This document shows positions 26,141-35,636 of a stretch of 64,000 bases of DNA, in pieces (the stretch's first letter is position 1; every line of letters begins with the position of its first letter). The translations under genes and the position numbers were made by a program. The stretch lies in the NCBI RefSeq assembly GCF_014961315.1, contig NZ_CP063141.1:2764743-2828742 (forward strand), in the 5' to 3' direction. The notes beneath the pieces are model-generated. The model saw only the letters and a list, made by a program, of their open reading frames with translations, was not told where the DNA came from and searched no databases. The DNA comes from Thermoflavifilum sp. (GTDB taxonomy: Bacteria; Bacteroidota; Bacteroidia; Chitinophagales; Chitinophagaceae).

Positions 26141-27040
26141 TTATTTCCCGCTGGTTGATTGACGGGCAATCTCACGATACAAATGATCAATCAATCCATC
26201 GGCCAGTCCGATCTGCGGAACCAGGATTTCATGCGCACCCGACCAGCGCATGATATTCAAGTAAATTTCCAGCGCGGGTACAATCACATCGGCTCGATCT
26301 TCCCGCATTTGATATCGGTGCATGCGTTCTTCGAGTGTCATGTTCTTGAATCTTCGATAATAGTTTTTCAATAAATCGATGGATAATGATTTACCGGGTT
26401 TTGCTTTGGAGAGTGAAAATATTTTATTGATGTTGCCACCGGAGCCAATGATAATCACTTCCCGATTTTTGATCTGTTTTTTCAAGAACTGCTTCAACTC
26501 ATTCCATTGTGCATCGCCGATTTGCTGATGCAAAAGGCGAATGGTACCGATATTGAATGAAGCGTTGAATACCTGTTTTTGTTTGCTGAACAAACTGATT
26601 TCCGTGCTTCCTCCGCCCACATCCACGTAGAGATACGATTTTGATTTGCTCAGATGTTCGGCAATATGATTTTCAAATATCAAACTTGCTTCTTGTTGCC
26701 CGCTGATGATTTGCAAGGAAACTCCCGTTTGCTCACGTACACGAGCAATAACCTCATCGCCATTCCTGGCCTCACGCATGGCAGAAGTTGCACAGGCGAT
26801 ATAGTGATTCACTTCATAGATATTCATTAAAAGCTGATAAGCACGAATGGTGTCAATTAAATGTGCCATGCGCCGTTCAGAGATCAGGCCTGTTTCGAAG
26901 ACGTCGAAGCCCAGTCGCAAAGGAACCCTCACCAGATTCAGTTTGATAAAATCCACTTCATTCCGGGAAATGGGTCTGATTTCTTTGATTAATAATCTTG
27001 CAGCGTTAGAGCCCACATCAATTGCAGCCAATTTCATCAA
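26141..27040 (-). CDS. ppx: Ppx/GppA-family exopolyphosphatase
   Basis: The 299-aa protein is the short two-domain form of the ASKHA family. Motifs are AAIDVGSNAARLLI (phosphate 1), YLYVDVGGGSTEISLF (phosphate 2), and a preceding SGQQEASLIF that fits the SGxEE-type motif. It hydrolyses terminal phosphate from polyphosphate or pppGpp. The start overlaps the end of ppk by 4 nt, so the two genes for making and degrading polyphosphate are translationally coupled. The assignment between Ppx and GppA rests on this neighbour. Confidence 0.9.
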   Translation of the reverse strand: MMKLAAIDVGSNAARLLIKEIRPISRNEVDFIKLNLVRVPLRLGFDVFETGLISERRMAHLIDTIRAYQLLMNIYEVNHYIACATSAMREARNGDEVIARVREQTGVSLQIISGQQEASLIFENHIAEHLSKSKSYLYVDVGGGSTEISLFSKQKQVFNASFNIGTIRLLHQQIGDAQWNELKQFLKKQIKNREVIIIGSGGNINKIFSLSKAKPGKSLSIDLLKNYYRRFKNMTLEERMHRYQMREDRADVIVPALEIYLNIMRWSGAHEILVPQIGLADGLIDHLYREIARQSTSGK

Positions 27041-29106
27041 ATAGCATATTTTTTTCTTGAAAGATAATTATAAATCTGTAGCTGTGACCTTCTGGGTCGA
27101 CCCCGTGTGGGTACATATTTGTTCTGTTGTGCATTATCCAGCACACGAGCTTTTACATTATCGTGCAACTGCAGATGCAAGATGTGCATCAATTCGGCTT
27201 TAAGTTGTTCGTCAAACAGGGGCACGGTGGCTTCTACCCGATGATCCAGATTCCTGATCATCCAGTCGGCCGATGAAATATATATGCTTTCTTCCTCTCC
27301 GTGTTTAAAATAAAAAATCCGACCATGTTCCAGATATTCATCCACAATACTGATAGCCTGAATATCTTTCGACCAGCTTTTATGCCTCGTATAAGCACAA
27401 CAAATACTCCTGACAATCATGCGCACTTCCACGCCAGCCCTTGCAGCCTTATAGATGGACTGAATAAGTTGCGGATCGGAAAGGGCATTCATTTTTAAGA
27501 TGATCTGTGCCGGCTGCCGATGTTTGCTGGCTTTAATGCATGCGTCGATATGCGCCATCATTTTCTCGCGGGTATGAAACGGGCTCAGGATAAGGGTTTT
27601 ACATGAACGCGCTTCCTTTTCCTGAAGTCCACCACTTTCCAGATATTGAAACACTTTCCGGATATCATGCAAGATCGGTTGATGTGCAGTAAGCAGGCAA
27701 AAATCAGCATAATAGGTAGCGGTGTCTTCATTCAAATTACCTGTACACACAAAACCATAATACACGGGTCGACCATTCACTTCTTTCTCAATTAATCCGA
27801 GCTTTGCATGAATTTTCATGTCCGGGAATCCCACATATACTTTTACACCCTCTTCTTCCAATCTGTTTTTCCATTGCAGATTTTCTTCTTCATTAAATCG
27901 GGCTCTCAGTTCTATCACCACATATACCCTTTTGCCGTTACGAACGGCGTTAATCAAAGCATTAATCACTTTTGAATGGGCAGCCAGCCGATAAGCCGTT
28001 ACATGAATGGCTCGCACATCGGGATCTATGGCTGCTTCACGCAAAAGATCAATCAAAGAATTAAAATCATGATAAGGAAAATGCAACAGCACGTCGCGTT
28101 GCATAATAACACGTGTTACACTGGGCTGGCGATGCAGGAGCGGATGCGTAAAGCTTTTTCGCCTGTGCCTTCGTTCCTGAAAAATCAAATCCGGAAAAGA
28201 CATGAAATCCTTGAAATTATGGATTCTATCGCCCGGAATCAGGTGATCTTTTTTTGTTAAATTCAATCGTTTAATCAAATAATTGAGCAATGCCGGATCG
28301 ATTTGTCTATCGTAGATAAAACGTACAGGACGACCGTGTTTACGGTTTTTTAATGCCTTCTCAATTTGTTGAATGAAACTCGTAGATACATCATTGTCAA
28401 TATCCAGCTCGGCATCACGGGTCATTTTAATAACATGTGCAGAAAATCGATCATATCCAAAATAAGCAAAAATGGAAGGCAGATTGAATCGGATAATATC
28501 TTCAAGCAGGATGATATGCTTTTCGTGGTTGGAGCCCGGCAGGATTATGAAGCGGGGAAGAATACCGGAAGGAATTTCGATTAAAGCATAACGTCGGGGA
28601 AGATGACCATCTTTAGACGATAATACCACAGCCAGGTAAATAAATTTATCACGCAGCGCAGGGAACTGTGGAATGCTTTCAATCATCAACGGAATGATTT
28701 GCGATCTCACCTCTTCCTCAAAATATTGCACCACAAATTGTTTTTCTTTTCCGTTGAGTTGCTTTTCCGTTTTCAATTGTACACCCGCTTGTTTCAATTC
28801 CCTTTTGATTTTACGCCATATCCTGGAAAACATTTCCTGCTGACGAATAACAATACGCTGAATCTGATCGAGCGTTCCCGCTGCATCATCCTCCAGATGT
28901 ACTTTTGCAAGTTTGCCGTATTCCACCATTCTCCTGAGTGTGGCCACCCTTACCCGAAAGAATTCATCTAAGTTATTGGAGAAAATGCCCAGAAAGCGAA
29001 TTCGCTCCTGCAAAGGTACGGCAGGATCACTGGCTTCCTGCAATACCCTTTCGTTGAAGGACAGCCAGCTAATATCACGTTTAATCAATTGCTGCAGTTC
29101 AGGCAT
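27037..29106 (-). CDS. ppk1: Polyphosphate kinase 1
   Basis: The 689-aa enzyme polymerises ATP gamma-phosphate into polyphosphate. The N domain starts with RDISWLSFNERVLQEASDP. The catalytic C1/C2 domains contain DVRAIHVTAYRLAAHSKVI, VVIELRARFNEEENLQW and MKIHAKLGLIEK, which carries the autophosphorylated-His region of the family, and later SADWMIRNLDHRVEATVP. Length is full. It is the first gene of the ppk-ppx pair. A minus-strand -7 element TATTTTTG at 29145-29152 precedes it. Confidence 0.95.
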   Translation of the reverse strand: MPELQQLIKRDISWLSFNERVLQEASDPAVPLQERIRFLGIFSNNLDEFFRVRVATLRRMVEYGKLAKVHLEDDAAGTLDQIQRIVIRQQEMFSRIWRKIKRELKQAGVQLKTEKQLNGKEKQFVVQYFEEEVRSQIIPLMIESIPQFPALRDKFIYLAVVLSSKDGHLPRRYALIEIPSGILPRFIILPGSNHEKHIILLEDIIRFNLPSIFAYFGYDRFSAHVIKMTRDAELDIDNDVSTSFIQQIEKALKNRKHGRPVRFIYDRQIDPALLNYLIKRLNLTKKDHLIPGDRIHNFKDFMSFPDLIFQERRHRRKSFTHPLLHRQPSVTRVIMQRDVLLHFPYHDFNSLIDLLREAAIDPDVRAIHVTAYRLAAHSKVINALINAVRNGKRVYVVIELRARFNEEENLQWKNRLEEEGVKVYVGFPDMKIHAKLGLIEKEVNGRPVYYGFVCTGNLNEDTATYYADFCLLTAHQPILHDIRKVFQYLESGGLQEKEARSCKTLILSPFHTREKMMAHIDACIKASKHRQPAQIILKMNALSDPQLIQSIYKAARAGVEVRMIVRSICCAYTRHKSWSKDIQAISIVDEYLEHGRIFYFKHGEEESIYISSADWMIRNLDHRVEATVPLFDEQLKAELMHILHLQLHDNVKARVLDNAQQNKYVPTRGRPRRSQLQIYNYLSRKKYAI

Positions 29107-29144
29107 GTAGGTATTACATGTTCATTTGCTGATGCTATGACGAT

Positions 29145-29152
29145 CAAAAATA
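29145..29152 (-). promoter_or_regulatory. Candidate -7 element of ppk-ppx
   Basis: CAAAAATA on the plus strand reads TATTTTTG on the minus strand, an exact TAnnTTTG match 39 nt before the ppk start. No clear TTTG -33 partner was found. Confidence 0.35.
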
Positions 29153-29250
29153 AAACACATTACAGCATAACCGCATCTTGTGCATAAAATTTAACATGAC
29201 GGGAAAATGCAGCTTAATCCGGGAGCATCCGAACCATCCAGGCCTGTAAG

Positions 29251-29751
29251 TTACTGGCCGGAGCGGATAAGTTGCAGCAAGGCTGTAGTGCTGTAGCCCG
29301 CCTCGAGTGGAATCGTTTTCACTTCACCGCCACGTGCCTGTACAATATCTGCACCTACAATCTCATGCATTGCATAATCTTCGCCCTTTACCAGTACGTC
29401 GGGTTGAATCATTTGAATGAGCGCATAAGGCGTTTCTTCATCAAAGATGATTACGGCATCTACAAAACACAAACTCGCCAGCAGCAGCGCTCTGTCGTGC
29501 GCCGTAATAAGGGGCCTTCCCGGACCTTTCAGTTTTTTTACCGAAGCATCGCTGTTCACACCTACTATCAACACATCGCCCAGATCGGATGCCTGTGCAA
29601 GCAAAGCAATATGCCCACGATGTAATAAATCAAAACAGCCATTGGTGAAAACAATTTTCTTGCCCAGCAATCGCCAGCGACGCACATGTCTGCCGAGTGA
29701 TGGCTGATCAACGATTCGCGACTGGATCAGGTTAAGTTTTGGCTGAGTCAT
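29251..29751 (-). CDS. rfaE2: Heptose 1-phosphate adenylyltransferase (RfaE2)
   Basis: The 166-aa nucleotidyltransferase makes ADP-D-glycero-beta-D-manno-heptose for the LPS core. Motifs are VFTNGCFDLLHRGHIALL (HxGH-type site), VGVNSDASVKKLKGPGRP, and IQPDVLVKGEDYAMHEIVGAD. It equals the C-terminal half of E. coli HldE; the kinase half is a separate gene at 56184. It overlaps the membrane-protein gene upstream by 20 nt and probably shares its mRNA from panD. Confidence 0.93.
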   Translation of the reverse strand: MTQPKLNLIQSRIVDQPSLGRHVRRWRLLGKKIVFTNGCFDLLHRGHIALLAQASDLGDVLIVGVNSDASVKKLKGPGRPLITAHDRALLLASLCFVDAVIIFDEETPYALIQMIQPDVLVKGEDYAMHEIVGADIVQARGGEVKTIPLEAGYSTTALLQLIRSGQ

Positions 29752-30745
29752 GTCTGGTTGGATTTAGCATGGGTAATATCAGAAGTACAATAAAACCAAT
29801 TACAAGATACAGGCCCATCTGGGCAATCCACAATATCCAGCTCATGGCCACACTGATTTTCACTGGAACACTGAACAGCGTAAGAATCTTTTCCACAATC
29901 AGCTGATAGGGGCCAATGCCACCCTGCGTGGGCATTAACATGCCTACGCTTCCAAAAGTAAGTACGGCCAGCGCAGCTTTTAAGCCTAATTGCTGTGTTT
30001 CCGCCAGGCAATAAAAACCAATTTTCACCATGATTAAATATACAGCCCACATCAATACGGTGTAAATAAAAAACCAGATATTGCCTCGCATGTGCAAGAC
30101 CGTACGAAAGCCTCTACCAATGCGAATTATGGAAATGCGCATCTTTCTATACACACGCAGATGGCTGAAATAGCGCATCATAATCCATACACCAAGCATA
30201 ACCAGAATCACAGCAACGGCAATCACCCAGATAGAATAAGATTTACCGGCTGCATTCCCCTGTCGTCGCAAAAATTGATGAAAGAAAAACTCGCCTACAA
30301 TATCCAGTTGAATGATAACGGAAAAAAACAACAGCACAAGCATTGTGATTACATCTACCGCTCGTTCGGCAATCATGGTTCCAATAAGTTTATCTACCGG
30401 AATTTTTTCATAACGAGCCAGCACACCACAACGCGAAATCTCACCAGCGCGAGGAATAGCCAGATTGGTGAGATAACCAATCATTACAGCTGCAAACACG
30501 TTGAATAAACGCGGATGGTAGTGCAAGGGTCTGATCAATAAACTCCAGCGCGCTGCACGCAACAGATTGCTGATCACTAATAAAATAAATATGGGAACGA
30601 TGAGCCAGTAATTGGCAGCTGCAATGTAAGAAACGATTTCCGCGCGTTGCCTGGCATTAAAATCTTTAATCGAAAGCCAGACAAAAAATAAACCTATAGC
30701 CAGAAAAAAAATGAACTTACCTATGGTTTGCAACAGGCGCAACAT
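29732..30745 (-). CDS. LPG-synthase-TM/UPF0104 family membrane protein
   Basis: The 337-aa polytopic protein starts at 30745 (MLRLLQTIGKFIFFLAIGLF) just after the panD stop. About eight hydrophobic segments are visible. The family-like segments are LSIKDFNARQRAE, YLTNLAIPRAGEISRCGVLARYE, TIIAERAVD-like (IGTMIAERAVDVITML) and MPTQGGIGPYQLIVEK. These match the flippase part of lysylphosphatidylglycerol synthases, without the synthase domain. It may move a lipid in the inner membrane; the substrate is unknown. Confidence 0.82.
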   Translation of the reverse strand: MLRLLQTIGKFIFFLAIGLFFVWLSIKDFNARQRAEIVSYIAAANYWLIVPIFILLVISNLLRAARWSLLIRPLHYHPRLFNVFAAVMIGYLTNLAIPRAGEISRCGVLARYEKIPVDKLIGTMIAERAVDVITMLVLLFFSVIIQLDIVGEFFFHQFLRRQGNAAGKSYSIWVIAVAVILVMLGVWIMMRYFSHLRVYRKMRISIIRIGRGFRTVLHMRGNIWFFIYTVLMWAVYLIMVKIGFYCLAETQQLGLKAALAVLTFGSVGMLMPTQGGIGPYQLIVEKILTLFSVPVKISVAMSWILWIAQMGLYLVIGFIVLLILPMLNPTRHDSAKT

Positions 30746-30749
30746 GGGA

Positions 30750-31094
30750 CTACAATCGATTACCCGAACGCGGAATGACAACAACGGGTTGATGATGACG
30801 AGCCTCTTCTTCATCCATCCATGCATAGGCGAGAATAATGACGAGATCGCCCACCACAGCTTTCCGTGCAGCAGGCCCATTCAGGCAAATAACCCCCGAA
30901 TCGCGCGCACCTTTAATCACGTAGGTTTCAAACCGCTCGCCGTTGTTGATATTGACCACCTGTACTTTCTGGTTTTCCAGAATACCGGCGGCTTCCATGA
31001 GCGCCTCGTCAATAGTGATGCTTCCTGCATAATGCAAATTGGCTTCTGTAACTTCAGCCCGGTGAATTTTTGATTTCAACACTTCAATCCACAT
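30750..31094 (-). CDS. panD: Aspartate 1-decarboxylase
   Basis: The 114-aa proenzyme converts L-aspartate to beta-alanine for pantothenate. It self-cleaves between Gly24 and Ser25 in YAGSITID to form the pyruvoyl group. The family motifs [12 protein letters not shown] and [20 protein letters not shown] are present. Length is normal. It is the first gene of panD - flippase-like - rfaE2. A -7 element is placed so close to the ATG that the transcript may be almost leaderless. Confidence 0.96.
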   Translation of the reverse strand: MWIEVLKSKIHRAEVTEANLHYAGSITIDEALMEAAGILENQKVQVVNINNGERFETYVIKGARDSGVICLNGPAARKAVVGDLVIILAYAWMDEEEARHHQPVVVIPRSGNRL

Positions 31095-31101
31095 AGTCTT
31101 G

Positions 31102-31109
31102 CAAATGTA
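31102..31109 (-). promoter_or_regulatory. Candidate -7 element of panD
   Basis: CAAATGTA on the plus strand reads TACATTTG on the minus strand, an exact TAnnTTTG match ending 8 nt before the panD ATG. Typical spacing would put the start of transcription at or within 1-2 nt of the start codon. Confidence 0.4.
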
Positions 31110-31216
31110 AAGAAATTCATCCTCAGTTGATGAAAGGACCCTGCCTCAGATGAAAGTCCTATTTTACATATGTTCCACAAAGCAATAACCGTATTTCTTC
31201 GAGCATGAGAAAAATG

Positions 31217-31224
31217 TATATTTG
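31217..31224 (+). promoter_or_regulatory. Candidate -7 element of the ferritin/VIT1 gene
   Basis: TATATTTG matches TAnnTTTG exactly, with TTTC 19 nt upstream (31194-31197). The palindrome gcatatatgc (31239-31248) overlaps the ATG at 31245. Confidence 0.45.
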
Positions 31225-31244
31225 AACAATTCAGAAATGCATAT

Positions 31245-32357
31245 ATGCGTACACATGCTGTTCATCGGACCTGGATGAAATACCTGCAAGATGAGGTTGA
31301 CGCGGCTTTTTTGTATCAACAACTTGCGGAAGCCACGCCTGCATCTCGAAAAAAGGAAAGTTATCGGATGCTTCACGAAATTGAGAATAAACATCAGGCG
31401 GCATGGGTCAACCTGTTGCGTGAGCAAGGTGTGCAGCTGAAAAAGATACGGCCTTCTCTGAAAGCCCGGCTTATGGCCGCTATAGGCAGGTGGATAGGCA
31501 TGGAATGGCTAAGCTATGTGATGTTGAAAGAAGAAGGCAATGAAGTAAAAACCTATCTTCAATTATACCGTCAGGCCAACGATGCCACCACCCGATCTAT
31601 CGCTATCCAGCTTGCACGGGATTCTGCCGGCCATGCCAGCGAATTAAACCGGCTCCTGGGCGAGCAGGCCGAACCCTGGCACAGTACGGCGGGCACCGGC
31701 GGCATGTTGAGAAATGTGGTGTATGGTTTCAACGATGGACTGACCGCCAATTTTGGGCTGGTAGCCGGAGTAATCGGTGCACAGGCGTCCAGCCATTTTA
31801 TCCTGATTTCCGGACTGGCAGGATTAATTGCCGATGCACTTTCCATGGGTTCGTCAGGCTTTCTGGCAGCACAGAGTGAGCGCGAGGTATATGCTCATGA
31901 AATTGAAATGGAAGCCGAGGAAATAAAATTAATGCCCGAACTGGAAAAAGAAGAACTGGTAGCCATTTATCAGGCCAAGGGCATGGATACGGAAGCCGCC
32001 CGGGAATTGGCCAATGAGGTGATGAAACATCCGACAAGAGCGCTCGAAGAACAGGTGCACGAAGAACTGGGAATCGGTGAACAACGCATCACACCCTTGC
32101 GCGAAGGCTGGGTTACAGGACTTTCCACTGCTGTTGGTGCGTTTATTCCTGTTTTTCCTTTTTTGTTCTGGCAGGGTAACACGGCTGTCTGGCTTTCCAT
32201 TGTGTTATCCATGCTCAGCCATTTTGCCGTAGGTGCCGCCCGGAGCTTCTTCACCGGTCGTAATCTCTGGCGTAGCGGCATGGAAATGTTCATCGTGGGC
32301 ATGGGTGTAGCCGGTATCGGCTACCTGATTGGTGATCTCATCATCCGGATATTTTGA
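31245..32357 (+). CDS. Ferritin-like + VIT1/CCC1 membrane protein (MbfA-like)
   Basis: This 370-aa fusion has an N-terminal ferritin-like di-iron domain (about residues 8-140) with DEVDAAFLYQQL, EIENKHQ (ExxH) and RDSAGHASELN. The C-terminal VIT1/CCC1 domain has FNDGLTANFGLVAGVIGA, GLAGLIADALSMGSSGFLAAQS and three further hydrophobic segments. VIT1 domains move Fe(II) or Mn(II) across membranes, and MbfA proteins of this architecture export iron in alpha-proteobacteria. A role in iron detoxification is inferred. The gene is monocistronic and convergent with panC. Confidence 0.9.
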   Translation: MRTHAVHRTWMKYLQDEVDAAFLYQQLAEATPASRKKESYRMLHEIENKHQAAWVNLLREQGVQLKKIRPSLKARLMAAIGRWIGMEWLSYVMLKEEGNEVKTYLQLYRQANDATTRSIAIQLARDSAGHASELNRLLGEQAEPWHSTAGTGGMLRNVVYGFNDGLTANFGLVAGVIGAQASSHFILISGLAGLIADALSMGSSGFLAAQSEREVYAHEIEMEAEEIKLMPELEKEELVAIYQAKGMDTEAARELANEVMKHPTRALEEQVHEELGIGEQRITPLREGWVTGLSTAVGAFIPVFPFLFWQGNTAVWLSIVLSMLSHFAVGAARSFFTGRNLWRSGMEMFIVGMGVAGIGYLIGDLIIRIF

Positions 32358-32378
32358 AAGGCCTGTGAAATGAGCTTT

Positions 32379-33224
32379 TCATGGATTAATCTGCATATTG
32401 TCAATTAACCGCACTCCTTGAATGGTAGCGGCTATGAGGGCGCGCATTTCCGTATCTTCTGGCGCCTGCAGGATCTGCAAATCAACCGAGCGAGCAATAG
32501 CCACATAATCGACCACAAAACCCGTCGCCTGAAGCTGTTCCCGGACCACAGCCTCAAGTCTGGCAAAAGGCATGTACCGCCAATGGCTGCGGATATACAT
32601 CAGGCTTTCATAAATCAGGGTCGCCTTTTTGCGATCGTCGGGCAACAGGCGTCGATTGCGGCTACTCATAGCCAGTCCATCGGCCTCGCGCACGGTGGGA
32701 TGCATGTAAAATCGAACGGATGCATGCATGATTTGCAGCAATTGCTGCACGATGAGGCATTGCTGATAATCTTTTTCCCCCATCACCAGCACATCGGGCT
32801 GTATCATCTCCAGTAAACGACGCATCACGCGTGCCACCCCTTGAAAATGCCCGGGTCTGAATTTGCCTTCCAGCACAGTCTCCAGTGAGCCCAGATCATA
32901 AGTCTCCAGTTCATTCGTCCCTTCCGGATAAACTTCATGCACCTCGGGTACAAAAACCAGATCGGTTTGATATGCATCTAACAACTTGAGGTCGTCATCT
33001 AAGGTTCGGGGATAGAGGGCAAAATCCTGTGGATCGTTAAACTGAACAGGATTCACAAATATGCTCACCACGGTATGTGCAGCCTGTTCGCGGCAAGCCT
33101 TCACCAACGCCAGATGTCCCGCATGCAGGGCTCCCATAGTAGGCACAAATCCAACAGTCTCCCCCCGACCGCGGTAAACACGCAGGGCCTCCTGCAAAGC
33201 ATTTCGTGTATGTATTACCTTCAT
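32379..33224 (-). CDS. panC: Pantothenate synthetase
   Basis: The 281-aa ligase joins pantoate and beta-alanine with ATP. The start at 33224 (MKVIHTRNALQEAL) places VGFVPTMGALHAGHLALV correctly; other motifs are VVSIFVNPVQFNDPQDFALYP, VMGEKDYQQC, VREADGLAMSSRNRRL. Length is normal. The frame is open to 33308, but that stretch is not family-like. It is divergent from the GT5-like gene with a 108-bp gap. Confidence 0.96.
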   Translation of the reverse strand: MKVIHTRNALQEALRVYRGRGETVGFVPTMGALHAGHLALVKACREQAAHTVVSIFVNPVQFNDPQDFALYPRTLDDDLKLLDAYQTDLVFVPEVHEVYPEGTNELETYDLGSLETVLEGKFRPGHFQGVARVMRRLLEMIQPDVLVMGEKDYQQCLIVQQLLQIMHASVRFYMHPTVREADGLAMSSRNRRLLPDDRKKATLIYESLMYIRSHWRYMPFARLEAVVREQLQATGFVVDYVAIARSVDLQILQAPEDTEMRALIAATIQGVRLIDNMQINP

Positions 33225-33272
33225 GCCTGAACCTGATTTAGCATCCAAATCCGGCAATCTAAATATTTTTCT

Positions 33273-33280
33273 TAACTTTG
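33273..33280 (+). promoter_or_regulatory. Candidate -7 element of the GT5-like gene
   Basis: TAACTTTG is an exact TAnnTTTG match 52 nt before the ATG at 33333. No clear -33 element was found. Confidence 0.4.
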
Positions 33281-33332
33281 CATGGCTGTTCTTTTTGCAT
33301 TTTGCCATCCTTAAACCTCATGTTGTAAGCCC

Positions 33333-34160
33333 ATGTTTGTCAAAAAACGTATTCTTTTCATTGCTGAGGAAATGTCTCCCTATCTGGAGCTCAGTGAATA
33401 TGCCCCAATCGTTCATCAATTAGCTGTCAAAGCCAACGAGGCCGGTATGGAAGTGCGGGTCATCATGCCTCGCTTTGGTGTGATCAATGAAAGAAGGCAT
33501 CGGTTGCATGAAGTGGTGCGCCTTTCAGGAATCAATATCATCATCGATAATGATGATTATCCTTTAATCATTAAAGTGGCTTCCCTGCCGAATGCCCGGC
33601 TGCAGGTCTATTTCCTCGATAATGAAGATTTCTTCAAAAGAAAATTTGTGTTCCATGATGAACAGGGGAACTTCTTTGAAGATAATGCACTTCGTGCGGT
33701 GTTTTTCTGCAAGGGCGCTCTGGAAACTGTAAAGAAATTTGGCTGGCCGCCGGATATTATTCATCTGAATGGCTGGATGTCGTCCCTGATTCCGTTGTAT
33801 TTAAAAACAGCTTACAAAAAAGAACCGGTATTCTCTCCTACAAAAGTCATTTACACGGTTACCCAGGATAGTTTTGAAGGAAGCCTTCATCCTTCATTTG
33901 CCAAAAAAGCGGCTATCAGTCAGCAGATTAAAGCCAAAGACCTGGCGCTTTACAAAGAAGGCACACATCTGGCCCTGAATCGCGGTGCAATGGCTTATGC
34001 AGATGCACTTGCCATCGGTGCATCAAAACTGCCTAAAGCGCTGGCGGAAGAATTGAAAAAACATCAGGATAAACCGATATTGCCTTTCTGCAGTGATGAA
34101 GAGCAAATCAAGCAATATCTTCAGCTTTATGAAGAGCTCACGGTAGAGAGCGTAAAATAA
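33333..34160 (+). CDS. Short GT5 glycogen/starch synthase-like protein
   Basis: The 275-aa protein matches only the N-terminal Rossmann half of glycogen synthase: ILFIAEEMSPYLELSEYAP, VRVIMPRFG, and the DIIHLNGWMSSLIPLYLKT segment. The C-terminal glycosyltransferase half is missing. The ADP-glucose-binding KTGG motif of GlgA, expected after the first P, is replaced by ELSEYAP. It is therefore unlikely to be an active synthase and may be a regulatory or structural relative. It is intact and divergent from panC, so it does not look like a recent truncation. Confidence 0.8.
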   Translation: MFVKKRILFIAEEMSPYLELSEYAPIVHQLAVKANEAGMEVRVIMPRFGVINERRHRLHEVVRLSGINIIIDNDDYPLIIKVASLPNARLQVYFLDNEDFFKRKFVFHDEQGNFFEDNALRAVFFCKGALETVKKFGWPPDIIHLNGWMSSLIPLYLKTAYKKEPVFSPTKVIYTVTQDSFEGSLHPSFAKKAAISQQIKAKDLALYKEGTHLALNRGAMAYADALAIGASKLPKALAEELKKHQDKPILPFCSDEEQIKQYLQLYEELTVESVK

Positions 34161-34318
34161 AGCTTATTCCTGTGATCATGGCTTTGCGGTATGCTTGCTA
34201 CGGGTTAAGAATTCCCGGAGCCATATCCGGCTTGTCAGTTGATTTCAGCTTTCAACCTTTCCCGAAAGATTTTAATGCTTTTATCTGCTTGGCTTTTATC
34301 AAGCAATAGCTAAATCTG

Positions 34319-34326
34319 TATATTTG
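34319..34326 (+). promoter_or_regulatory. Candidate -7 element of metK
   Basis: TATATTTG matches TAnnTTTG exactly, 34 nt before the metK ATG. No good -33 partner and no S-adenosylmethionine riboswitch fold was recognised in the 200-bp gap. Confidence 0.45.
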
Positions 34327-34360
34327 CTGCGCTTGATTTTTGACGTTAACTTAAAACATT

Positions 34361-35617
34361 ATGCCTTATCTGTTCACTTCAGAATCCGTATCAGAAGGCC
34401 ATCCCGATAAGCTGGCCGATCAGATCTCCGATGCACTGGTAGATCATTTTCTGGCCTTTGATCCAGAAGCAAAAGTTGCCTGTGAAACGCTGGTAACCAC
34501 GGGTCAGGTTGTACTGGCCGGGGAAGTAAAGTCAACCGTCTATCTGGACGTGCAAAAGATTGCCCGAGAAGTCATCCGCAAGGTGGGTTATACGAAGAGC
34601 GATTATATGTTTGATGCCAACTCCTGTGGTATTCTTTCAGCCATTCATGAACAATCGCCCGACATCAACCGGGGTGTGGAGCGGCAGGAAAAAGAAGAAC
34701 AGGGCGCCGGTGATCAGGGGTTGATGTTTGGTTATGCGGTCAATGAAACGGAAGATTACATGCCCCTGCCGATTTATCTGGCTCATATCCTGCTGAAAGA
34801 ATTATCGGCCATCCGGCGGGAAGGAGAAGTAATGAAATACTTACGCCCGGATGCCAAATCGCAGGTAACCATTGCTTATGATCATCGTAAACCGGTACGC
34901 ATCGATACGATTGTGATATCTACCCAGCACGATGAATTTGATACCGATGAACGCATGGCTGCTCGAATCCGGAAAGATGTACTTGAAATTCTTATTCCGC
35001 GAGTCAAAGCTAAACTCGCTCCCGCCATTCAGCGATTGTTTACCGATCATATCACCTACCATATTAATCCCACAGGTAAATTTGTAATTGGCGGTCCGCA
35101 TGGAGATACCGGACTCACCGGACGGAAAATCATAGTGGACACCTATGGCGGGAAAGGTGCGCACGGCGGCGGTGCTTTTTCAGGTAAAGACCCTTCGAAG
35201 GTCGATCGCTCGGGCGCCTATGCCACCCGGCATATCGCCAAAAACATGGTAGCCGCCGGTCTTTGCGATGAAGTGCTTGTGCAGGTTTCTTATGCCATCG
35301 GCGTAGCCCGTCCCTGCGGCTTCTTCGTGAATACATTCGGTACAGCACGGGTGCCTTTGAGTGATGAAGAAATTGCAGATCGCATCATCGAATTATTCGA
35401 TATGCGACCCTATGCTATTGAACAACGATTGAAACTGCGCAACCCGATCTACCAGGAAACTGCCAGCTATGGCCATATGGGACGAAAACCACAAACCATC
35501 GTGAAACGATTTTATAGCCCCGATAGAGGAATGCTGGAAAGAGAAGTGGAATTATTTACCTGGGAAAAACTGGATTATGTAGATTTGATTAAAGAAGCAT
35601 TTAAACTGCCAAAATAA
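34361..35617 (+). CDS. metK: S-adenosylmethionine synthetase
   Basis: The 418-aa enzyme makes SAM from methionine and ATP. Motifs are [20 protein letters not shown] (ATP site), [31 protein letters not shown] (P-loop-like and K+ site), and a C-terminal TW. Length fits the Bacteroidota form, which is longer than the E. coli enzyme. It stands alone and ends at a bidirectional terminator shared with rplT. Confidence 0.97.
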   Translation: MPYLFTSESVSEGHPDKLADQISDALVDHFLAFDPEAKVACETLVTTGQVVLAGEVKSTVYLDVQKIAREVIRKVGYTKSDYMFDANSCGILSAIHEQSPDINRGVERQEKEEQGAGDQGLMFGYAVNETEDYMPLPIYLAHILLKELSAIRREGEVMKYLRPDAKSQVTIAYDHRKPVRIDTIVISTQHDEFDTDERMAARIRKDVLEILIPRVKAKLAPAIQRLFTDHITYHINPTGKFVIGGPHGDTGLTGRKIIVDTYGGKGAHGGGAFSGKDPSKVDRSGAYATRHIAKNMVAAGLCDEVLVQVSYAIGVARPCGFFVNTFGTARVPLSDEEIADRIIELFDMRPYAIEQRLKLRNPIYQETASYGHMGRKPQTIVKRFYSPDRGMLEREVELFTWEKLDYVDLIKEAFKLPK

Positions 35618-35636
35618 AACGCATCCACACAGCATG

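Noticed and set aside
34161..34360. S-adenosylmethionine riboswitch before metK
   Set aside because: No SAM-I, SAM-II or related core motif or terminator switch was recognised in the leader.
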